The position numbers and the translations under genes were made by a program. Shown in pieces: positions 1 through 8,529 of a DNA stretch of 44,184 bases. Location: positions 1 to 44,184 of the forward strand of contig NZ_BAIZ01000029.1 in NCBI RefSeq assembly GCF_000613445.1. The letters are read 5' to 3'. The notes under the pieces are model-generated. The model was given only the letters and a program-made list of their open reading frames with translations. It did no database searches and was not told the DNA's origin. The DNA is from Hoylesella shahii DSM 15611 = JCM 12083. Lineage in GTDB: Bacteria; Bacteroidota; Bacteroidia; Bacteroidales; Bacteroidaceae. Each line of letters begins with the position of its first letter. Within the stretch, counting starts at the first letter, position 1.

Positions 1-56
1 AGGTTGTGTTTTTTGAATAAAAACCTTCTAAGTATTTTAGTTTGATAATTTTTTTG

Positions 57-64
57 TAACTTTG
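57..64 (+). promoter_or_regulatory. Candidate -7 box upstream of the SGNH hydrolase gene
   Basis: TAACTTTG fits the Bacteroidetes -7 consensus TAnnTTTG and lies 109 bases before the ATG at 173. No TTTG is present at the ideal 19-base spacing; the nearest TTTG (41-44) is 12 bases upstream, so only the -7 element is convincing. It would start transcription near position 71. Confidence 0.35.
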
Positions 65-172
65 CACTGGGCAAGGTGAACGCAATGTTTTGAATGTGAA
101 GACATACAGGTGGCTCTTTGCTAGTGATTGTGGAATACATGTTTATTAAAGGAATAATAAAAATATACTATA

Positions 173-970
173 ATGAATGCTAGCTTGATAATTAAGATTT
201 CGATTTGTATAACAGTTGTTGTACTATGTTTCGGAATATGTCATTTTCTCTTTGTACATTATAATGGAATATTGTTGCGGTTAGGACTGTATCCTGTTCA
301 TAAGACTGATAAAACTTCACAACCTACATTTAAAGGTAGGCTTATAGGGTTCTGTGGAGACAGTGTTACATTTGGCTATAGCGATGATAAAGACGGAGAA
401 CAGTTAGATTCGGCCTGGATTAAGCAAATACCAAATTTGTTGGGGTGTGACGTTGTTAATTGTGGCATTAATTCAGCGTCAGTGTTAAGTAATACACCAA
501 CACCTAAGGCATGGGCAAAGTCTTTTGATGAAATTCCAAAACAAATTGATATCTTGGGGGTAATGATAGGTATCAATGATTGTTATCGTGGATATCCACT
601 TGGAAATTTTGAGGATAGAAGCGAGACTACCTTTTATGGTGGTTTGCATAAGTTAATTAAAGGGTTGACGGAACGTTTCCCGATTCACGAGAAGAAACAT
701 GTGTTTTTGATTATATATCCTAATTATGAAGCAATGAAGGAGTTTAATCGTTATACTGAAGCAATGTATAAGGTTGCAAATTATTATTCTATCCCTGTAT
801 GTGATTTATCACTTGTCTTGGGTGCAAGTCCTTATAATGATGAGAGATTTGAATATTGGAGAAAGTATCAAGATAATGAATTCCATAATCCCCATCCAAC
901 AGATTTGGTTTCACATGCCTATGCTACAGCAATAGCAAATTATATCAATAGTCATTATTTGATAGAATAA
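173..970 (+). CDS. Membrane-anchored SGNH/GDSL-type hydrolase
   Basis: A 265-residue protein with one N-terminal membrane segment (about residues 7-30), which would leave the catalytic domain outside the membrane. Block I is seen as GDSVT with the nucleophile at Ser64, block III as IGIND with Asn135-Asp136, and the C-terminal block as FHNPHPTD, where His238 or His241 would be the catalytic histidine. The family covers esterases and lipases acting on acetyl or acyl groups. Its position at the head of a polysaccharide locus suggests removal of O-acetyl groups from a surface glycan, but this is inference. No gene-specific name is justified. Confidence 0.8.
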   Translation: MNASLIIKISICITVVVLCFGICHFLFVHYNGILLRLGLYPVHKTDKTSQPTFKGRLIGFCGDSVTFGYSDDKDGEQLDSAWIKQIPNLLGCDVVNCGINSASVLSNTPTPKAWAKSFDEIPKQIDILGVMIGINDCYRGYPLGNFEDRSETTFYGGLHKLIKGLTERFPIHEKKHVFLIIYPNYEAMKEFNRYTEAMYKVANYYSIPVCDLSLVLGASPYNDERFEYWRKYQDNEFHNPHPTDLVSHAYATAIANYINSHYLIE

Positions 971-1068
971 AGTTGTTGTTCTTTAAGTTCTTCATAAGGA
1001 TTATAATTATGGCTGTTAAGGGGGAGCAGTACCATAGGTTATTTTATCTTAAACATTTAATATCGTAG

Positions 1069-1266
1069 CTTGGAGGTAGGGTCTCGCTCGGAATTCTTGT
1101 TAATGAGGCTATTGAAGTACAATGGGGTTACTGGTATCATAAGAGAATTTTATCTATGCAATTGGAATTTTTTAATTCCAATTGTTATCTTACTAAATTA
1201 CATTCTTTGCCATTCTTGCCTCAATCAATTCAAAATTTATTTGGAGCATTAAAAAAAAATATATAG
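1069..1266 (+). pseudogene. Possible relic of an unidentified coding sequence
   Basis: A 65-codon open frame without an ATG, entered directly after a TAG and ending in TAG. Its translation has ordinary, non-repetitive composition (for example YWYHKRILSMQLEFF), unlike random AT-rich sequence. An overlapping frame with an ATG at 1070 gives a 60-residue product of less natural composition. I do not recognise the family. It may be the C-terminal end of a decayed transferase, but nothing identifies it. Confidence 0.2.
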
Positions 1267-1408
1267 TTTTGCATACGTAAAGAGCATGCACGATGGATAA
1301 CTTGCGAACAAAAACGTTCTAAAGCGGGGGGGGTATTGTGGTGTTATGATTAGAGAGTGCCTATACTCGCGAAGTTGGGGATAGGGAGGAAAGAATGTAG
1401 ATGCAAAA

Positions 1409-1534
1409 ATGAGAAAACTTAGTGTGAGATATTATATTGTAGCATGTTTTCCTCGCTTTGAGAGAGTTAATATAATTCGCTATTGGTTAGTAGCCTTTGC
1501 AATCCCTCTTTTGTATACTCAATACATGACTTAA
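1409..1534 (+). other. Short 41-codon open frame, unidentified
   Basis: ATG to TAA, 41 residues, containing the hydrophobic stretch YWLVAFAIPLLYTQYM. It lies in the decayed gap before neuD and is probably another relic rather than an expressed gene. No family is recognised. Confidence 0.15.
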
Positions 1535-1671
1535 AAATGGTGTGTCCTCGGGTGACATGTTTTAGAGATTCTATAAAGCAAAGGATAGAGAATTTTTAGA
1601 TATCTAGATCTTGACGATTATAAACATAATGGTTACAAATTCCCTTTACGCTTAAGAATGTTTGGATGAAA

Positions 1672-1702
1672 TTTAAATACGACTTACTCAATATTAGATT
1701 TG
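1672..1702 (+). promoter_or_regulatory. Candidate promoter for the neuDBAC genes
   Basis: TAGATTTG at 1695-1702 matches the Bacteroidetes -7 consensus TAnnTTTG. TTTA at 1672-1675 is a one-mismatch -33 element at exactly 19 bases spacing. Transcription would start near 1709, giving a leader of about 128 bases before neuD. This is a consensus match only. Confidence 0.4.
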
Positions 1703-1836
1703 GCCATCTTATCTTAAACTGTGTTTATTAAATGATTTAGAGATGAGCGTTCGTTGCTGATTGCAATTTTATCTTAATATAATTGATTACGAAAAGTGAT
1801 CATAATAATTAGACATTAAAAATATAATTTGATTAG

Positions 1837-2481
1837 ATGAAAAACCTAATTATTATTGGTGCGGGAGGCTATGCGAAATCTGTCTTAGATTCACTTGATT
1901 ATATGAATTTCAAGATGGAAGGTTTTCTCGATGATATCAAACTGGTAGGTTCAGAGCATTTAGGTTATCCCATAATAGGAAGCAAAGTTGAAGATATTAA
2001 GCAATATAGTAATTGTGTTTTCTTCGTAGCTATAGGGAATAATGCAAAAAGAAAATTGTGGTTTGATAAGCTAAAAGAACACGAACTTTCGTTAATTAAC
2101 GTTATTGACAATTCGGCTATTGTCTCGAGACATGCAACCATGGGAGAAGGATGCTTCGTAGGTAAGCTTGCCGTATTGAATCATGGTTGTCGTGTTGGAG
2201 ATAATTGTGTTGTGAATACAAGATCCTTGGTGGAGCATGGATGTGAAATTGGAGACCATGTTAACCTGTCTACCAATTCGACGCTTAATGGTGATGTAAT
2301 TGTTAAAGAAGGTGGTTTTGTTGGGAGTGGAGCAATTATTAATGGACAGATAACTGTTGGTAAATGGTCGCTTGTAGGCTCTGGAGCTGTGGTTATACGT
2401 GATGTTAGACCCAATACAACAGTTGTGGGTGTTCCCGCAAAAGAAATTTTATCGAATAGTGTTAAATACAACTCCTTATAA
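1837..2481 (+). CDS. neuD: NeuD/PglD-type sugar acetyltransferase
   Basis: A 214-residue protein. The first 80 residues form the small nucleotide-binding-like domain typical of the NeuD/PglD family (IIIGAGGYAKSV at the start). Residues from about 85 to 205 are hexapeptide repeats of a left-handed beta-helix acyltransferase (MGEGCFVG, VGDNCVVN, VGKWSLVGSGAVV). Such enzymes use acetyl-CoA to acetylate an amino sugar. It is the first gene of a tight set with neuB (15-base gap), neuA and neuC, the usual place for NeuD, which O-acetylates sialic acid or assists its synthesis. An alternative is an N-acetyltransferase for another amino sugar. Confidence 0.8.
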   Translation: MKNLIIIGAGGYAKSVLDSLDYMNFKMEGFLDDIKLVGSEHLGYPIIGSKVEDIKQYSNCVFFVAIGNNAKRKLWFDKLKEHELSLINVIDNSAIVSRHATMGEGCFVGKLAVLNHGCRVGDNCVVNTRSLVEHGCEIGDHVNLSTNSTLNGDVIVKEGGFVGSGAIINGQITVGKWSLVGSGAVVIRDVRPNTTVVGVPAKEILSNSVKYNSL

Positions 2482-2496
2482 TAAAAGTAAGTAACA

Positions 2497-3510
2497 ATGA
2501 AGCATATTTACATAATTGCCGAAATTGGTTGTAACCATTGTGGTGATCCTGTTAAGGCAAAAGAAATGGTTTACAAAGCAAAAGAGTGTGGCGTAGATGC
2601 AGTGAAATTTCAGACGTTTAATGCTTCTGCATTGATTTCTAGGTATGCTCCAAAGGCAGACTATCAGATAAAAACAACTGGTAGAAATGAAAATCAGCTC
2701 GAAATGACGCGTAAGTTAGAACTTCCTTTTATCGAGTATGAGCGACTGCGTGACTATGCAATAAGTTTGGGCTTAGATGTATTTTCCACAGCTTTCGACA
2801 TGGAATCCATAGAGATGCTCGAACATAGTGGACAGTCAATTTGGAAGATACCTTCAGGAGAGGTGACAAACTTACCATATCTAGAACGGATCGCAAAGTT
2901 AAAAATGAAAGGAAAAAAAATTATTCTTTCTACAGGAATGTCAACTATAGATGAGATTCATCAGGCAGTAGACATTTTGTTACAACATGAATCCAAAGAG
3001 AATATCACAATATTACATTGTAATACAGAATACCCAACACCAGACAAAGATGTGAACTTAAGCGCAATTGATACTTTGCATCAAGAGTTCCCTGATTTTG
3101 AAATTGGCTTCTCTGATCATTCTGTTGGTTCTATTGCGGCAATAGGAGCCTGTATGAAAAATATTGTGCTTATAGAGAAGCATTTTACATTAGATAAAAA
3201 TCTTGAGGGACCTGATCATAAAGCTTCGGCAACGCCCGAAGAACTAGCAGAACTCTGTTATTCAGTACGAAGAATTGAGGTTATAGCAGGTGAAAAAGGT
3301 AAACGTGTTACGGAGTCAGAAAAACGCAATATTGCTATTGCTCGCAAATCAATAGTAGCCAAAACAGTTATTAAAAAAGGAGATGTTCTAACTGAGTCGA
3401 ATATTACCTGTAAACGACCTGGTAATGGAGTTAGCCCTATGAAGTGGTATAATGTGTTAGGCACCAAGGCCATAAAAGATTTTACAGAAGATCAATTAAT
3501 AGAGATATAA
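2497..3510 (+). CDS. neuB: N-acetylneuraminate synthase NeuB
   Basis: A 337-residue protein that condenses N-acetylmannosamine with phosphoenolpyruvate to give N-acetylneuraminic acid. The TIM-barrel domain begins IYIIAEIGCNHCGD and includes KFQTF, IWKIPSGE, ILSTGM, ILHCNTEYPTP, GFSDHS and EKHFTLDK. The C-terminal antifreeze-like (SAF) domain covers about residues 280-337 (KKGDVLTESNITCKRPGNG). From memory the whole protein aligns with E. coli K1 NeuB at full length, including QIKTTG, NLPYLE and SPMKWYN, which favours Neu5Ac over legionaminic or pseudaminic acid. The next gene starts one base after the stop. Confidence 0.93.
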   Translation: MKHIYIIAEIGCNHCGDPVKAKEMVYKAKECGVDAVKFQTFNASALISRYAPKADYQIKTTGRNENQLEMTRKLELPFIEYERLRDYAISLGLDVFSTAFDMESIEMLEHSGQSIWKIPSGEVTNLPYLERIAKLKMKGKKIILSTGMSTIDEIHQAVDILLQHESKENITILHCNTEYPTPDKDVNLSAIDTLHQEFPDFEIGFSDHSVGSIAAIGACMKNIVLIEKHFTLDKNLEGPDHKASATPEELAELCYSVRRIEVIAGEKGKRVTESEKRNIAIARKSIVAKTVIKKGDVLTESNITCKRPGNGVSPMKWYNVLGTKAIKDFTEDQLIEI

Positions 3511-3511
3511 T

Positions 3512-4192
3512 ATGAAGAGGTTAGCGATTATTCCAGCTCGAGCTGGTAGCAAGGGATTAAAAGATAAGAATATCATCGATTTGTGTGGTAAACCTATGAT
3601 TGCATATTCAATCATTGCTGCTAAAGAAAGTGGGTTATTTGATAAAATCATTGTTTCCACTGATTCTGTGCATTATGCAGATATCTCAGTATCTTATGGT
3701 GCTGAGGTAATCTTAAGAGATGAAGAACTTGCTAACGATAAGGCAACTTCTTTTATGGTTATTGAAGACGTGTTGAAAAAGCTAGATGATAAATATGATT
3801 ATTTTGTTCTACTTCAACCAACTTCACCTCTACGTACATCCATTCATATACAAGAGGCTATTTCAAAGTTTGAAAGAAACTACGATTCGTTTGACTTTCT
3901 TGTTTCTATGAAGAAATCTGAGTTTACTAAGGATCTCGTAAACATGATTGATGAAGATGAAAGTCTTAAGTATTTTGATAAGGACTATTCGGCCTATCGA
4001 CGTCAGTCTTTTTCTTATTATTCGCCTAATGGGGCAATTTTTCTTGGTAAATCTGAAGCATACCTTAAACAGAAGCATTTCTATGGGGTACGTTCTTTGT
4101 CGTATGTTATGAATGATGTTGATTCTGTGGATGTTGATTATGCCATTGATTATGAGTTTGCAAAGATGTTAATGTCAGAGCGAATGAAATAA
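3512..4192 (+). CDS. neuA: CMP-N-acetylneuraminic acid synthetase NeuA
   Basis: A 226-residue cytidylyltransferase that activates sialic acid with CTP. The signature IPARAGSKGLKDKNI is at residues 6-20, followed by the substrate motif LLQPTSPLR and the C-terminal DVDSVDVDYAID block. It has only the synthetase domain and lacks the C-terminal esterase found in E. coli K1 NeuA. It follows neuB by one base, so the two are surely co-transcribed. Acylneuraminate cytidylyltransferases for related nonulosonates look similar; the flanking NeuB and NeuC make Neu5Ac the best reading. Confidence 0.9.
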   Translation: MKRLAIIPARAGSKGLKDKNIIDLCGKPMIAYSIIAAKESGLFDKIIVSTDSVHYADISVSYGAEVILRDEELANDKATSFMVIEDVLKKLDDKYDYFVLLQPTSPLRTSIHIQEAISKFERNYDSFDFLVSMKKSEFTKDLVNMIDEDESLKYFDKDYSAYRRQSFSYYSPNGAIFLGKSEAYLKQKHFYGVRSLSYVMNDVDSVDVDYAIDYEFAKMLMSERMK

Positions 4193-4260
4193 TATGTTCG
4201 TGTGGTGAATGTTCTTGGTTGTTAATTTAGTTTTCTTTGGTGACTTAACTACTAGAAAGT

Positions 4261-5406
4261 ATGCAAAAGTACAAAGTTTGTTTCGCAACAGGTTCAAGAG
4301 CAGATTATGGGATTGTAAGAAACTATCTCAGACTGCTTAATATGGATGGTAGTGTTGACCTCTCAATACTAATTACTGGGGCGTTATTAGATGCTAAGTA
4401 TGGAAGAGCAAAGACAATAATAGAAGATGACGGTTTTAAAATAGGTTTTGAGTGTCCAATACCGTTAAGGGTGGATAAACTCAGTGACACAACCTCGGCC
4501 ATGTCGATTGTGCTTGAACAATTTGGTAAGTATTTCGAAAGTAATAGGTTCGACTTAGTTATTATATTAGGTGATAGGTATGAGATCTTTTCTGTTGCAA
4601 TAGCAGCCGCAATGCAACATTTGCCAATTTTACATTTACATGGCGGAGAAATTACTTTGAGTAATTATGATGAGTTTATACGTCATGGTATAACAAAGAT
4701 GAGTCAGTATCATTTTACTTCTACAGAGGAATATAAGAAGCGAGTGATACAACTTGGTGAAGATCCTTCAACTGTATTTAATTTGGGTGCCTTAGGTGCA
4801 GAGAATTGTCTTTCTATTGATGAGAATAATGTAGGCGATGAAGTTAGACTATTACCTGAGAAGAAATGCTTTACAGTGTTGTTCCATCCAGAAACGCTAA
4901 ATACACAATCACCTTTGTTACAAGTCAAGGAACTTTTAAATGCTATAGTAAAGTTTCTGCCACTTTATGAGTTTTGCTTTATTGGTTCAAATGCTGATAC
5001 AAAATCAGATATGATAAGAGAAGCCGTACAGGATTTCTGCAGGACGCACAAGCATACGCACTATTACGAAAACCTACATCCTGATGCATATCATTATCTA
5101 GTCAAGAAATCAATCGCATTAATAGGCAATTCAAGTAGTGGCATAATTGAAGTCCCTTCTCTTAATTCTATAACTGTTAATATCGGAGATAGGCAAACAG
5201 GTAGGGTTAAAGGGAATAGTATTATTGATGTAACTTGCAGTATGAACGAAATTGTTGCAGGAATAGAGCAGGCTATTAGTGAGTTTGAAAAGGTTATTGA
5301 GAATCCTTATTTGAAGGAGAATTCAGCTAAACTCTATTATGAAACAACAATCGCAATCCTTTCGAAAATTGAAAGCAAAAACTATAAAAGGTTTTATGAC
5401 CTATAG
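4261..5406 (+). CDS. neuC: UDP-N-acetylglucosamine 2-epimerase (hydrolysing) NeuC
   Basis: A 381-residue enzyme that converts UDP-GlcNAc to ManNAc and UDP, the first step of sialic acid synthesis. It shows the GT-B-fold epimerase motifs TGSRADYGIVR (about residues 11-21), GDRYEIFSVAIAAAM, HLHGGE, NYDEFIRHGITKM, HPETL, GNSSSGIIEVPS and NIGDRQTGRV. In recalled comparison the stretch EEYKKRVIQLGE is shared with E. coli K1 NeuC. This supports NeuC rather than the legionaminic pathway epimerase. A 68-base gap separates it from neuA, with nothing obvious in it. With NeuB, NeuA and NeuD the CMP-Neu5Ac pathway is complete. Confidence 0.92.
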   Translation: MQKYKVCFATGSRADYGIVRNYLRLLNMDGSVDLSILITGALLDAKYGRAKTIIEDDGFKIGFECPIPLRVDKLSDTTSAMSIVLEQFGKYFESNRFDLVIILGDRYEIFSVAIAAAMQHLPILHLHGGEITLSNYDEFIRHGITKMSQYHFTSTEEYKKRVIQLGEDPSTVFNLGALGAENCLSIDENNVGDEVRLLPEKKCFTVLFHPETLNTQSPLLQVKELLNAIVKFLPLYEFCFIGSNADTKSDMIREAVQDFCRTHKHTHYYENLHPDAYHYLVKKSIALIGNSSSGIIEVPSLNSITVNIGDRQTGRVKGNSIIDVTCSMNEIVAGIEQAISEFEKVIENPYLKENSAKLYYETTIAILSKIESKNYKRFYDL

Positions 5407-5439
5407 AAAACTATATAAAACGAATTTTGTTAGTTCCTT

Positions 5440-6351
5440 ATGATACAGAAGTTTCGCCACATTGTTCATTTAATTTTGACTTTTTTCTCTGACTACCTTT
5501 CTTTATTGGGGAGGCCACTTTTTTATCAGTTTCAGTTTCAAAGATTTAAATATGAATTTGACAAAAAGGTTCAAACAAAACCGTTGTGCGTACTTGGTAA
5601 TGGTCCAACATTTACTTTAGTTGAAGAAAATTTTGAAAAGCTTAAGGAGTTTGACTTTTGTGCTGTTAACTTAAGTGTCAATACAGACATCTTTTTTAGA
5701 ATTAAACCTAAAATGTATGTTATTGTTGATATGATATTTTGGCAGCAACCTAAAAAGGAAGGTATTAAGGAATGCTGGGAGAATATTCAGAAAATAGATT
5801 GGGAGATAACAATTTGTATACCTTATAATTTTCCCGTATCGATGAAACGAACCTTTGAGAAGAATCCTTTTGTAAAGGTTCGTCGGTATAGCAATAATGT
5901 ATGGCGTCCAGAATTGAGCCTCGCTAATAAGTTAAAGATGTGGTTTTTCAAGAGAGGATGGATTTCTCCTAATGGTACAAATGTGAGTATCGGGGCCATA
6001 TATGCTTCAATTCTTAATGGGTACAAAGAAATCAACCTCTTAGGTTTAGAACATTCGTGGATGAAAGACATTAAGGTTAATGAAAATAATGAAGTGGTGT
6101 TAGTTAATCGGCATTATTATGGCGATGTTGAGCATGTTTGGAGAGATTACGAAGGGAATCCGATTAAATTAGTCGACTTTCTGGCGTCACAACTAGAAAC
6201 CTTTACGAGCCATATGGATTTAAGGGCCTTTGCGAACTATATGGGAGATGTAAAAATAATTAATCGTACAGAAGGGTCTTTTATTGATGCGTATGAGCGT
6301 GATTCTTTTGAAAATCTATTGGCAAAAAACAATGAAAGCCATTTTTTTTAA
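5440..6351 (+). CDS. DUF115/GT42-like protein, candidate sialyltransferase
   Basis: A 303-residue protein with GNGPT at residues 53-57, a nucleotide-binding signature of the DUF115/GT42 fold. Residues 178-213 (NGTNVSIGAIYASILNGYKE followed by INLLGLEHSW) recall the TSGVYMCAVAIALGYKEIYL region of Campylobacter CstII. A later RHYYG (His225) followed by His232 recalls the CstII segment holding its catalytic His188. GT42 enzymes transfer sialic acid from CMP-Neu5Ac. The gene starts 33 bases after neuC, in the only place where a sialyltransferase would be expected, and no other gene here resembles GT52, GT80 or GT38. The similarity is weak and from memory, so the call is a hypothesis. Confidence 0.5.
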   Translation: MIQKFRHIVHLILTFFSDYLSLLGRPLFYQFQFQRFKYEFDKKVQTKPLCVLGNGPTFTLVEENFEKLKEFDFCAVNLSVNTDIFFRIKPKMYVIVDMIFWQQPKKEGIKECWENIQKIDWEITICIPYNFPVSMKRTFEKNPFVKVRRYSNNVWRPELSLANKLKMWFFKRGWISPNGTNVSIGAIYASILNGYKEINLLGLEHSWMKDIKVNENNEVVLVNRHYYGDVEHVWRDYEGNPIKLVDFLASQLETFTSHMDLRAFANYMGDVKIINRTEGSFIDAYERDSFENLLAKNNESHFF

Positions 6352-7587
6352 GTTAGTACATAGCAAGACTATTAGAGATGGTGGAGTCTTTGCATTTTTT
6401 TCCTTCCTTAATCAAGGTCTTAATTTCTTTTTACTTATAATTCTTTCATGGTACATATTACCGGCTTCTTATGGAAGTCTTAACTTGTTCTATACAAGTG
6501 TTAGTGTTGTCTCATTTGTTATTTGCCTATGCACATCAGGAATTATAAGCATAAAATATTTTAAAGTAACAAGAGATGTGTTGTCGAAATACATCAATGC
6601 CGTTTTAATAGTAACGCTTATCGTTTCTGCCCTTTTAATAGCGTCGGTATCATTTTTTCATTCTTTCATTAAGGATGTTGCAGGTGTAGAAATGCCAATG
6701 CAGCTATGGTGTATATATCTATGTGCAACAGCCATAGTTTATAATCTTTTATTAGACGTGTATCGACTAGAAGAAAAGTCGATAAAGTATGGGATTTTTA
6801 CTGTCGTCTCAACTTTGTTAAATATATGTGCATCTCTTTTTTTCGTTATCGTTTTAAATCAAGATTGGTATGGCCGTGTAGAAGCGAACATAATCGCTGC
6901 TACTGTTTTTATTATTATAGGTATATATCTACTTATACGAAAGAAATATTTAACATTATCAAAGCCAACCACAGAAATTTATAAAGAAACGTTGGCCTAT
7001 GGAATTCCATTGATTCCTCATAGTTGTAATGGTTTTCTTAGGCAGGGCATGGATAGATATATTATTAATTCTAATTTTTCTCCCTCTTCTGTGGCTTGTT
7101 TAGTTTTGCCATTAATTTTGCCTTTATCATATATTCAGTTGGTTCTGCTTTTAACAAATCTAACTCAGTATATATATTTAAATCATTGTCGTTGGGGGAG
7201 GAGGGCGTAAAGGAGAAATTACGCAAGCAAACTATCTACATGTTAGGTTTTTATTTGGTGTTTAGCATTTTGCTTTATGGTATATGTTTACTACTTATTC
7301 CAGTTGTATTTTCTAAATACCAGGATTCAAGGATATATCTTTTCCCACTTTGTATGAGCTGTTTTTTTCAGTGTGTGTATCTGCAATTTTGTAATTTCTT
7401 GTTTTATTATAAGAAAACAAAAGAGTTGATGTATATGACAGTAGCAGTCTCATTGGTGCATTTGACCTTGTCTTTTTTGCTTACAAGATATTCAGTGTTG
7501 TATACTGCTTATATTAGTATGTTTTCTTCTTTTGTTGAGGCTTTACTGGTATATGTGTATTCTCGTAAATTATTCAAAGTTTTTTAG
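6332..7587 (+). pseudogene. wzx: Wzx-type polysaccharide flippase (frame broken by one base)
   Basis: A multi-spanning membrane protein of the MOP/polysaccharide transport family, which flips undecaprenyl-linked repeat units across the inner membrane. The start chosen is the ATG at 6332 (MKAIFFKL), overlapping the previous gene by 20 bases; an in-frame ATG at 6284 is less likely. The frame breaks near 7093. Adding one G (GTGGC to GTGGGC) joins SPSSVG to LFSFAINFAFIIYSVGSAFN and restores a single 418-residue protein with about 12 membrane segments, the usual Wzx size. A sequencing error is more likely than decay because both halves keep good coding character. Confidence 0.8.
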
Positions 7588-7659
7588 TGGGATACATACT
7601 TGTGTTGTCTTGATAAAAAACTGCTAGTAATATGTTAGGTGTTTTAAATATTGTTAATA

Positions 7660-8505
7660 ATGGATGTCTCGATAATTATAGTTAATTATAATACAAAGAA
7701 GCTAACTTCAGATTGCATACAAAGTGTTATAGATAAGACATTAGGAATAGATTATGAAATTATTCTAGTTGATAATGCTTCAACAGATGGTTCAAAGGAG
7801 CTTTTTGAAAATGACGAACGGATAATATATATATATTCAGATAAGAATGGTGGATTTGGCTATGGAAATAACAGAGGAATGGAAATAGCACAAGGCAAAT
7901 ATTTTTTCTTGTTGAACTCCGATACAATTTTGTTGAATAACGCAGTCAAAGAGTTTTTTGATTATGCAGAGTGTCATGGTGACAAGGGGCTTTATTGCTG
8001 CTACTTATTTGGAGATGCGATGCAGTATGTTTGCTCTTTTTTCTATTTTCCTGCATTTACAATAGCAGAATTTTTGAAACGATTGCTGCATATAAAAAAA
8101 TATCTTCCAGTAGATTATAAGGATAAACAGGTTGAATGTATCTCAGGAGCAGATATGTTTATCCCTCGTGTCGCTATAGATGCTGTAGGAGGATTTGATG
8201 AACGTATTTTTCTATATGGAGAAGAAGGAGAGTTACAATATCGGATGAAAAAGGTGGGTTATTCTGGATACATTCTTAGTGCACCTAAGATTCAACATTT
8301 AGAAGGACAAAGTTCAACACCTTCAATATGGAAAGAAACAGTTAAGATAAAGAGTCACTTTATCATCCTTAAAACTCATATGAAATATCCCACTTACTTA
8401 TTAGCTCGTTTGTATTACGCAGTTAATTTAGGGGTACGTCATTTAGGTTATTTATTAAAAGAAGACGGAAGGAAATACCTCAAAACATTAGTTAGTTCTG
8501 TTTAG
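7660..8505 (+). CDS. GT2 family glycosyltransferase, rhamnosyltransferase-like
   Basis: A GT-A glycosyltransferase of 281 residues from the ATG at 7660; a TTG at 7651 would add three residues. Visible motifs are VSIIIVNYNT at the start, ILVDNASTDGS, the donor-metal motif LLNSDT, and GGFDERIFLYGEEGELQYRM near the acceptor site. The overall pattern matches WbbL-like transferases that extend O-antigen or capsule repeats. It is cytoplasmic with a likely membrane-associated C-terminus. The donor sugar cannot be read from the sequence. It sits between the flippase and the heptose genes in the same transcription direction. Confidence 0.82.
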   Translation: MDVSIIIVNYNTKKLTSDCIQSVIDKTLGIDYEIILVDNASTDGSKELFENDERIIYIYSDKNGGFGYGNNRGMEIAQGKYFFLLNSDTILLNNAVKEFFDYAECHGDKGLYCCYLFGDAMQYVCSFFYFPAFTIAEFLKRLLHIKKYLPVDYKDKQVECISGADMFIPRVAIDAVGGFDERIFLYGEEGELQYRMKKVGYSGYILSAPKIQHLEGQSSTPSIWKETVKIKSHFIILKTHMKYPTYLLARLYYAVNLGVRHLGYLLKEDGRKYLKTLVSSV

Positions 8506-8529
8506 TTATAGATGAAAATTATTATTTAA

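Larger units (their letters stand above)
971..1836 (+). other. AT-rich gap with probable gene relics
   Basis: No intact gene is seen in 866 bases between the hydrolase and neuD. The stretch contains two short protein-like open frames (annotated separately at 1069 and 1409), a run of eight G at 1326-1333, and a perfect 10-bp palindromic hairpin with a TTTT loop at 1160-1183. Together these suggest the remains of one or two lost genes. The last 140 bases carry a candidate promoter for the sialic acid genes. Confidence 0.45.

Noticed and set aside
1160..1183. Terminator
   Set aside because: The 10-bp AT-rich palindrome has no T-tract beyond its loop and lies inside a possible relic frame, 190 bases after the nearest gene.
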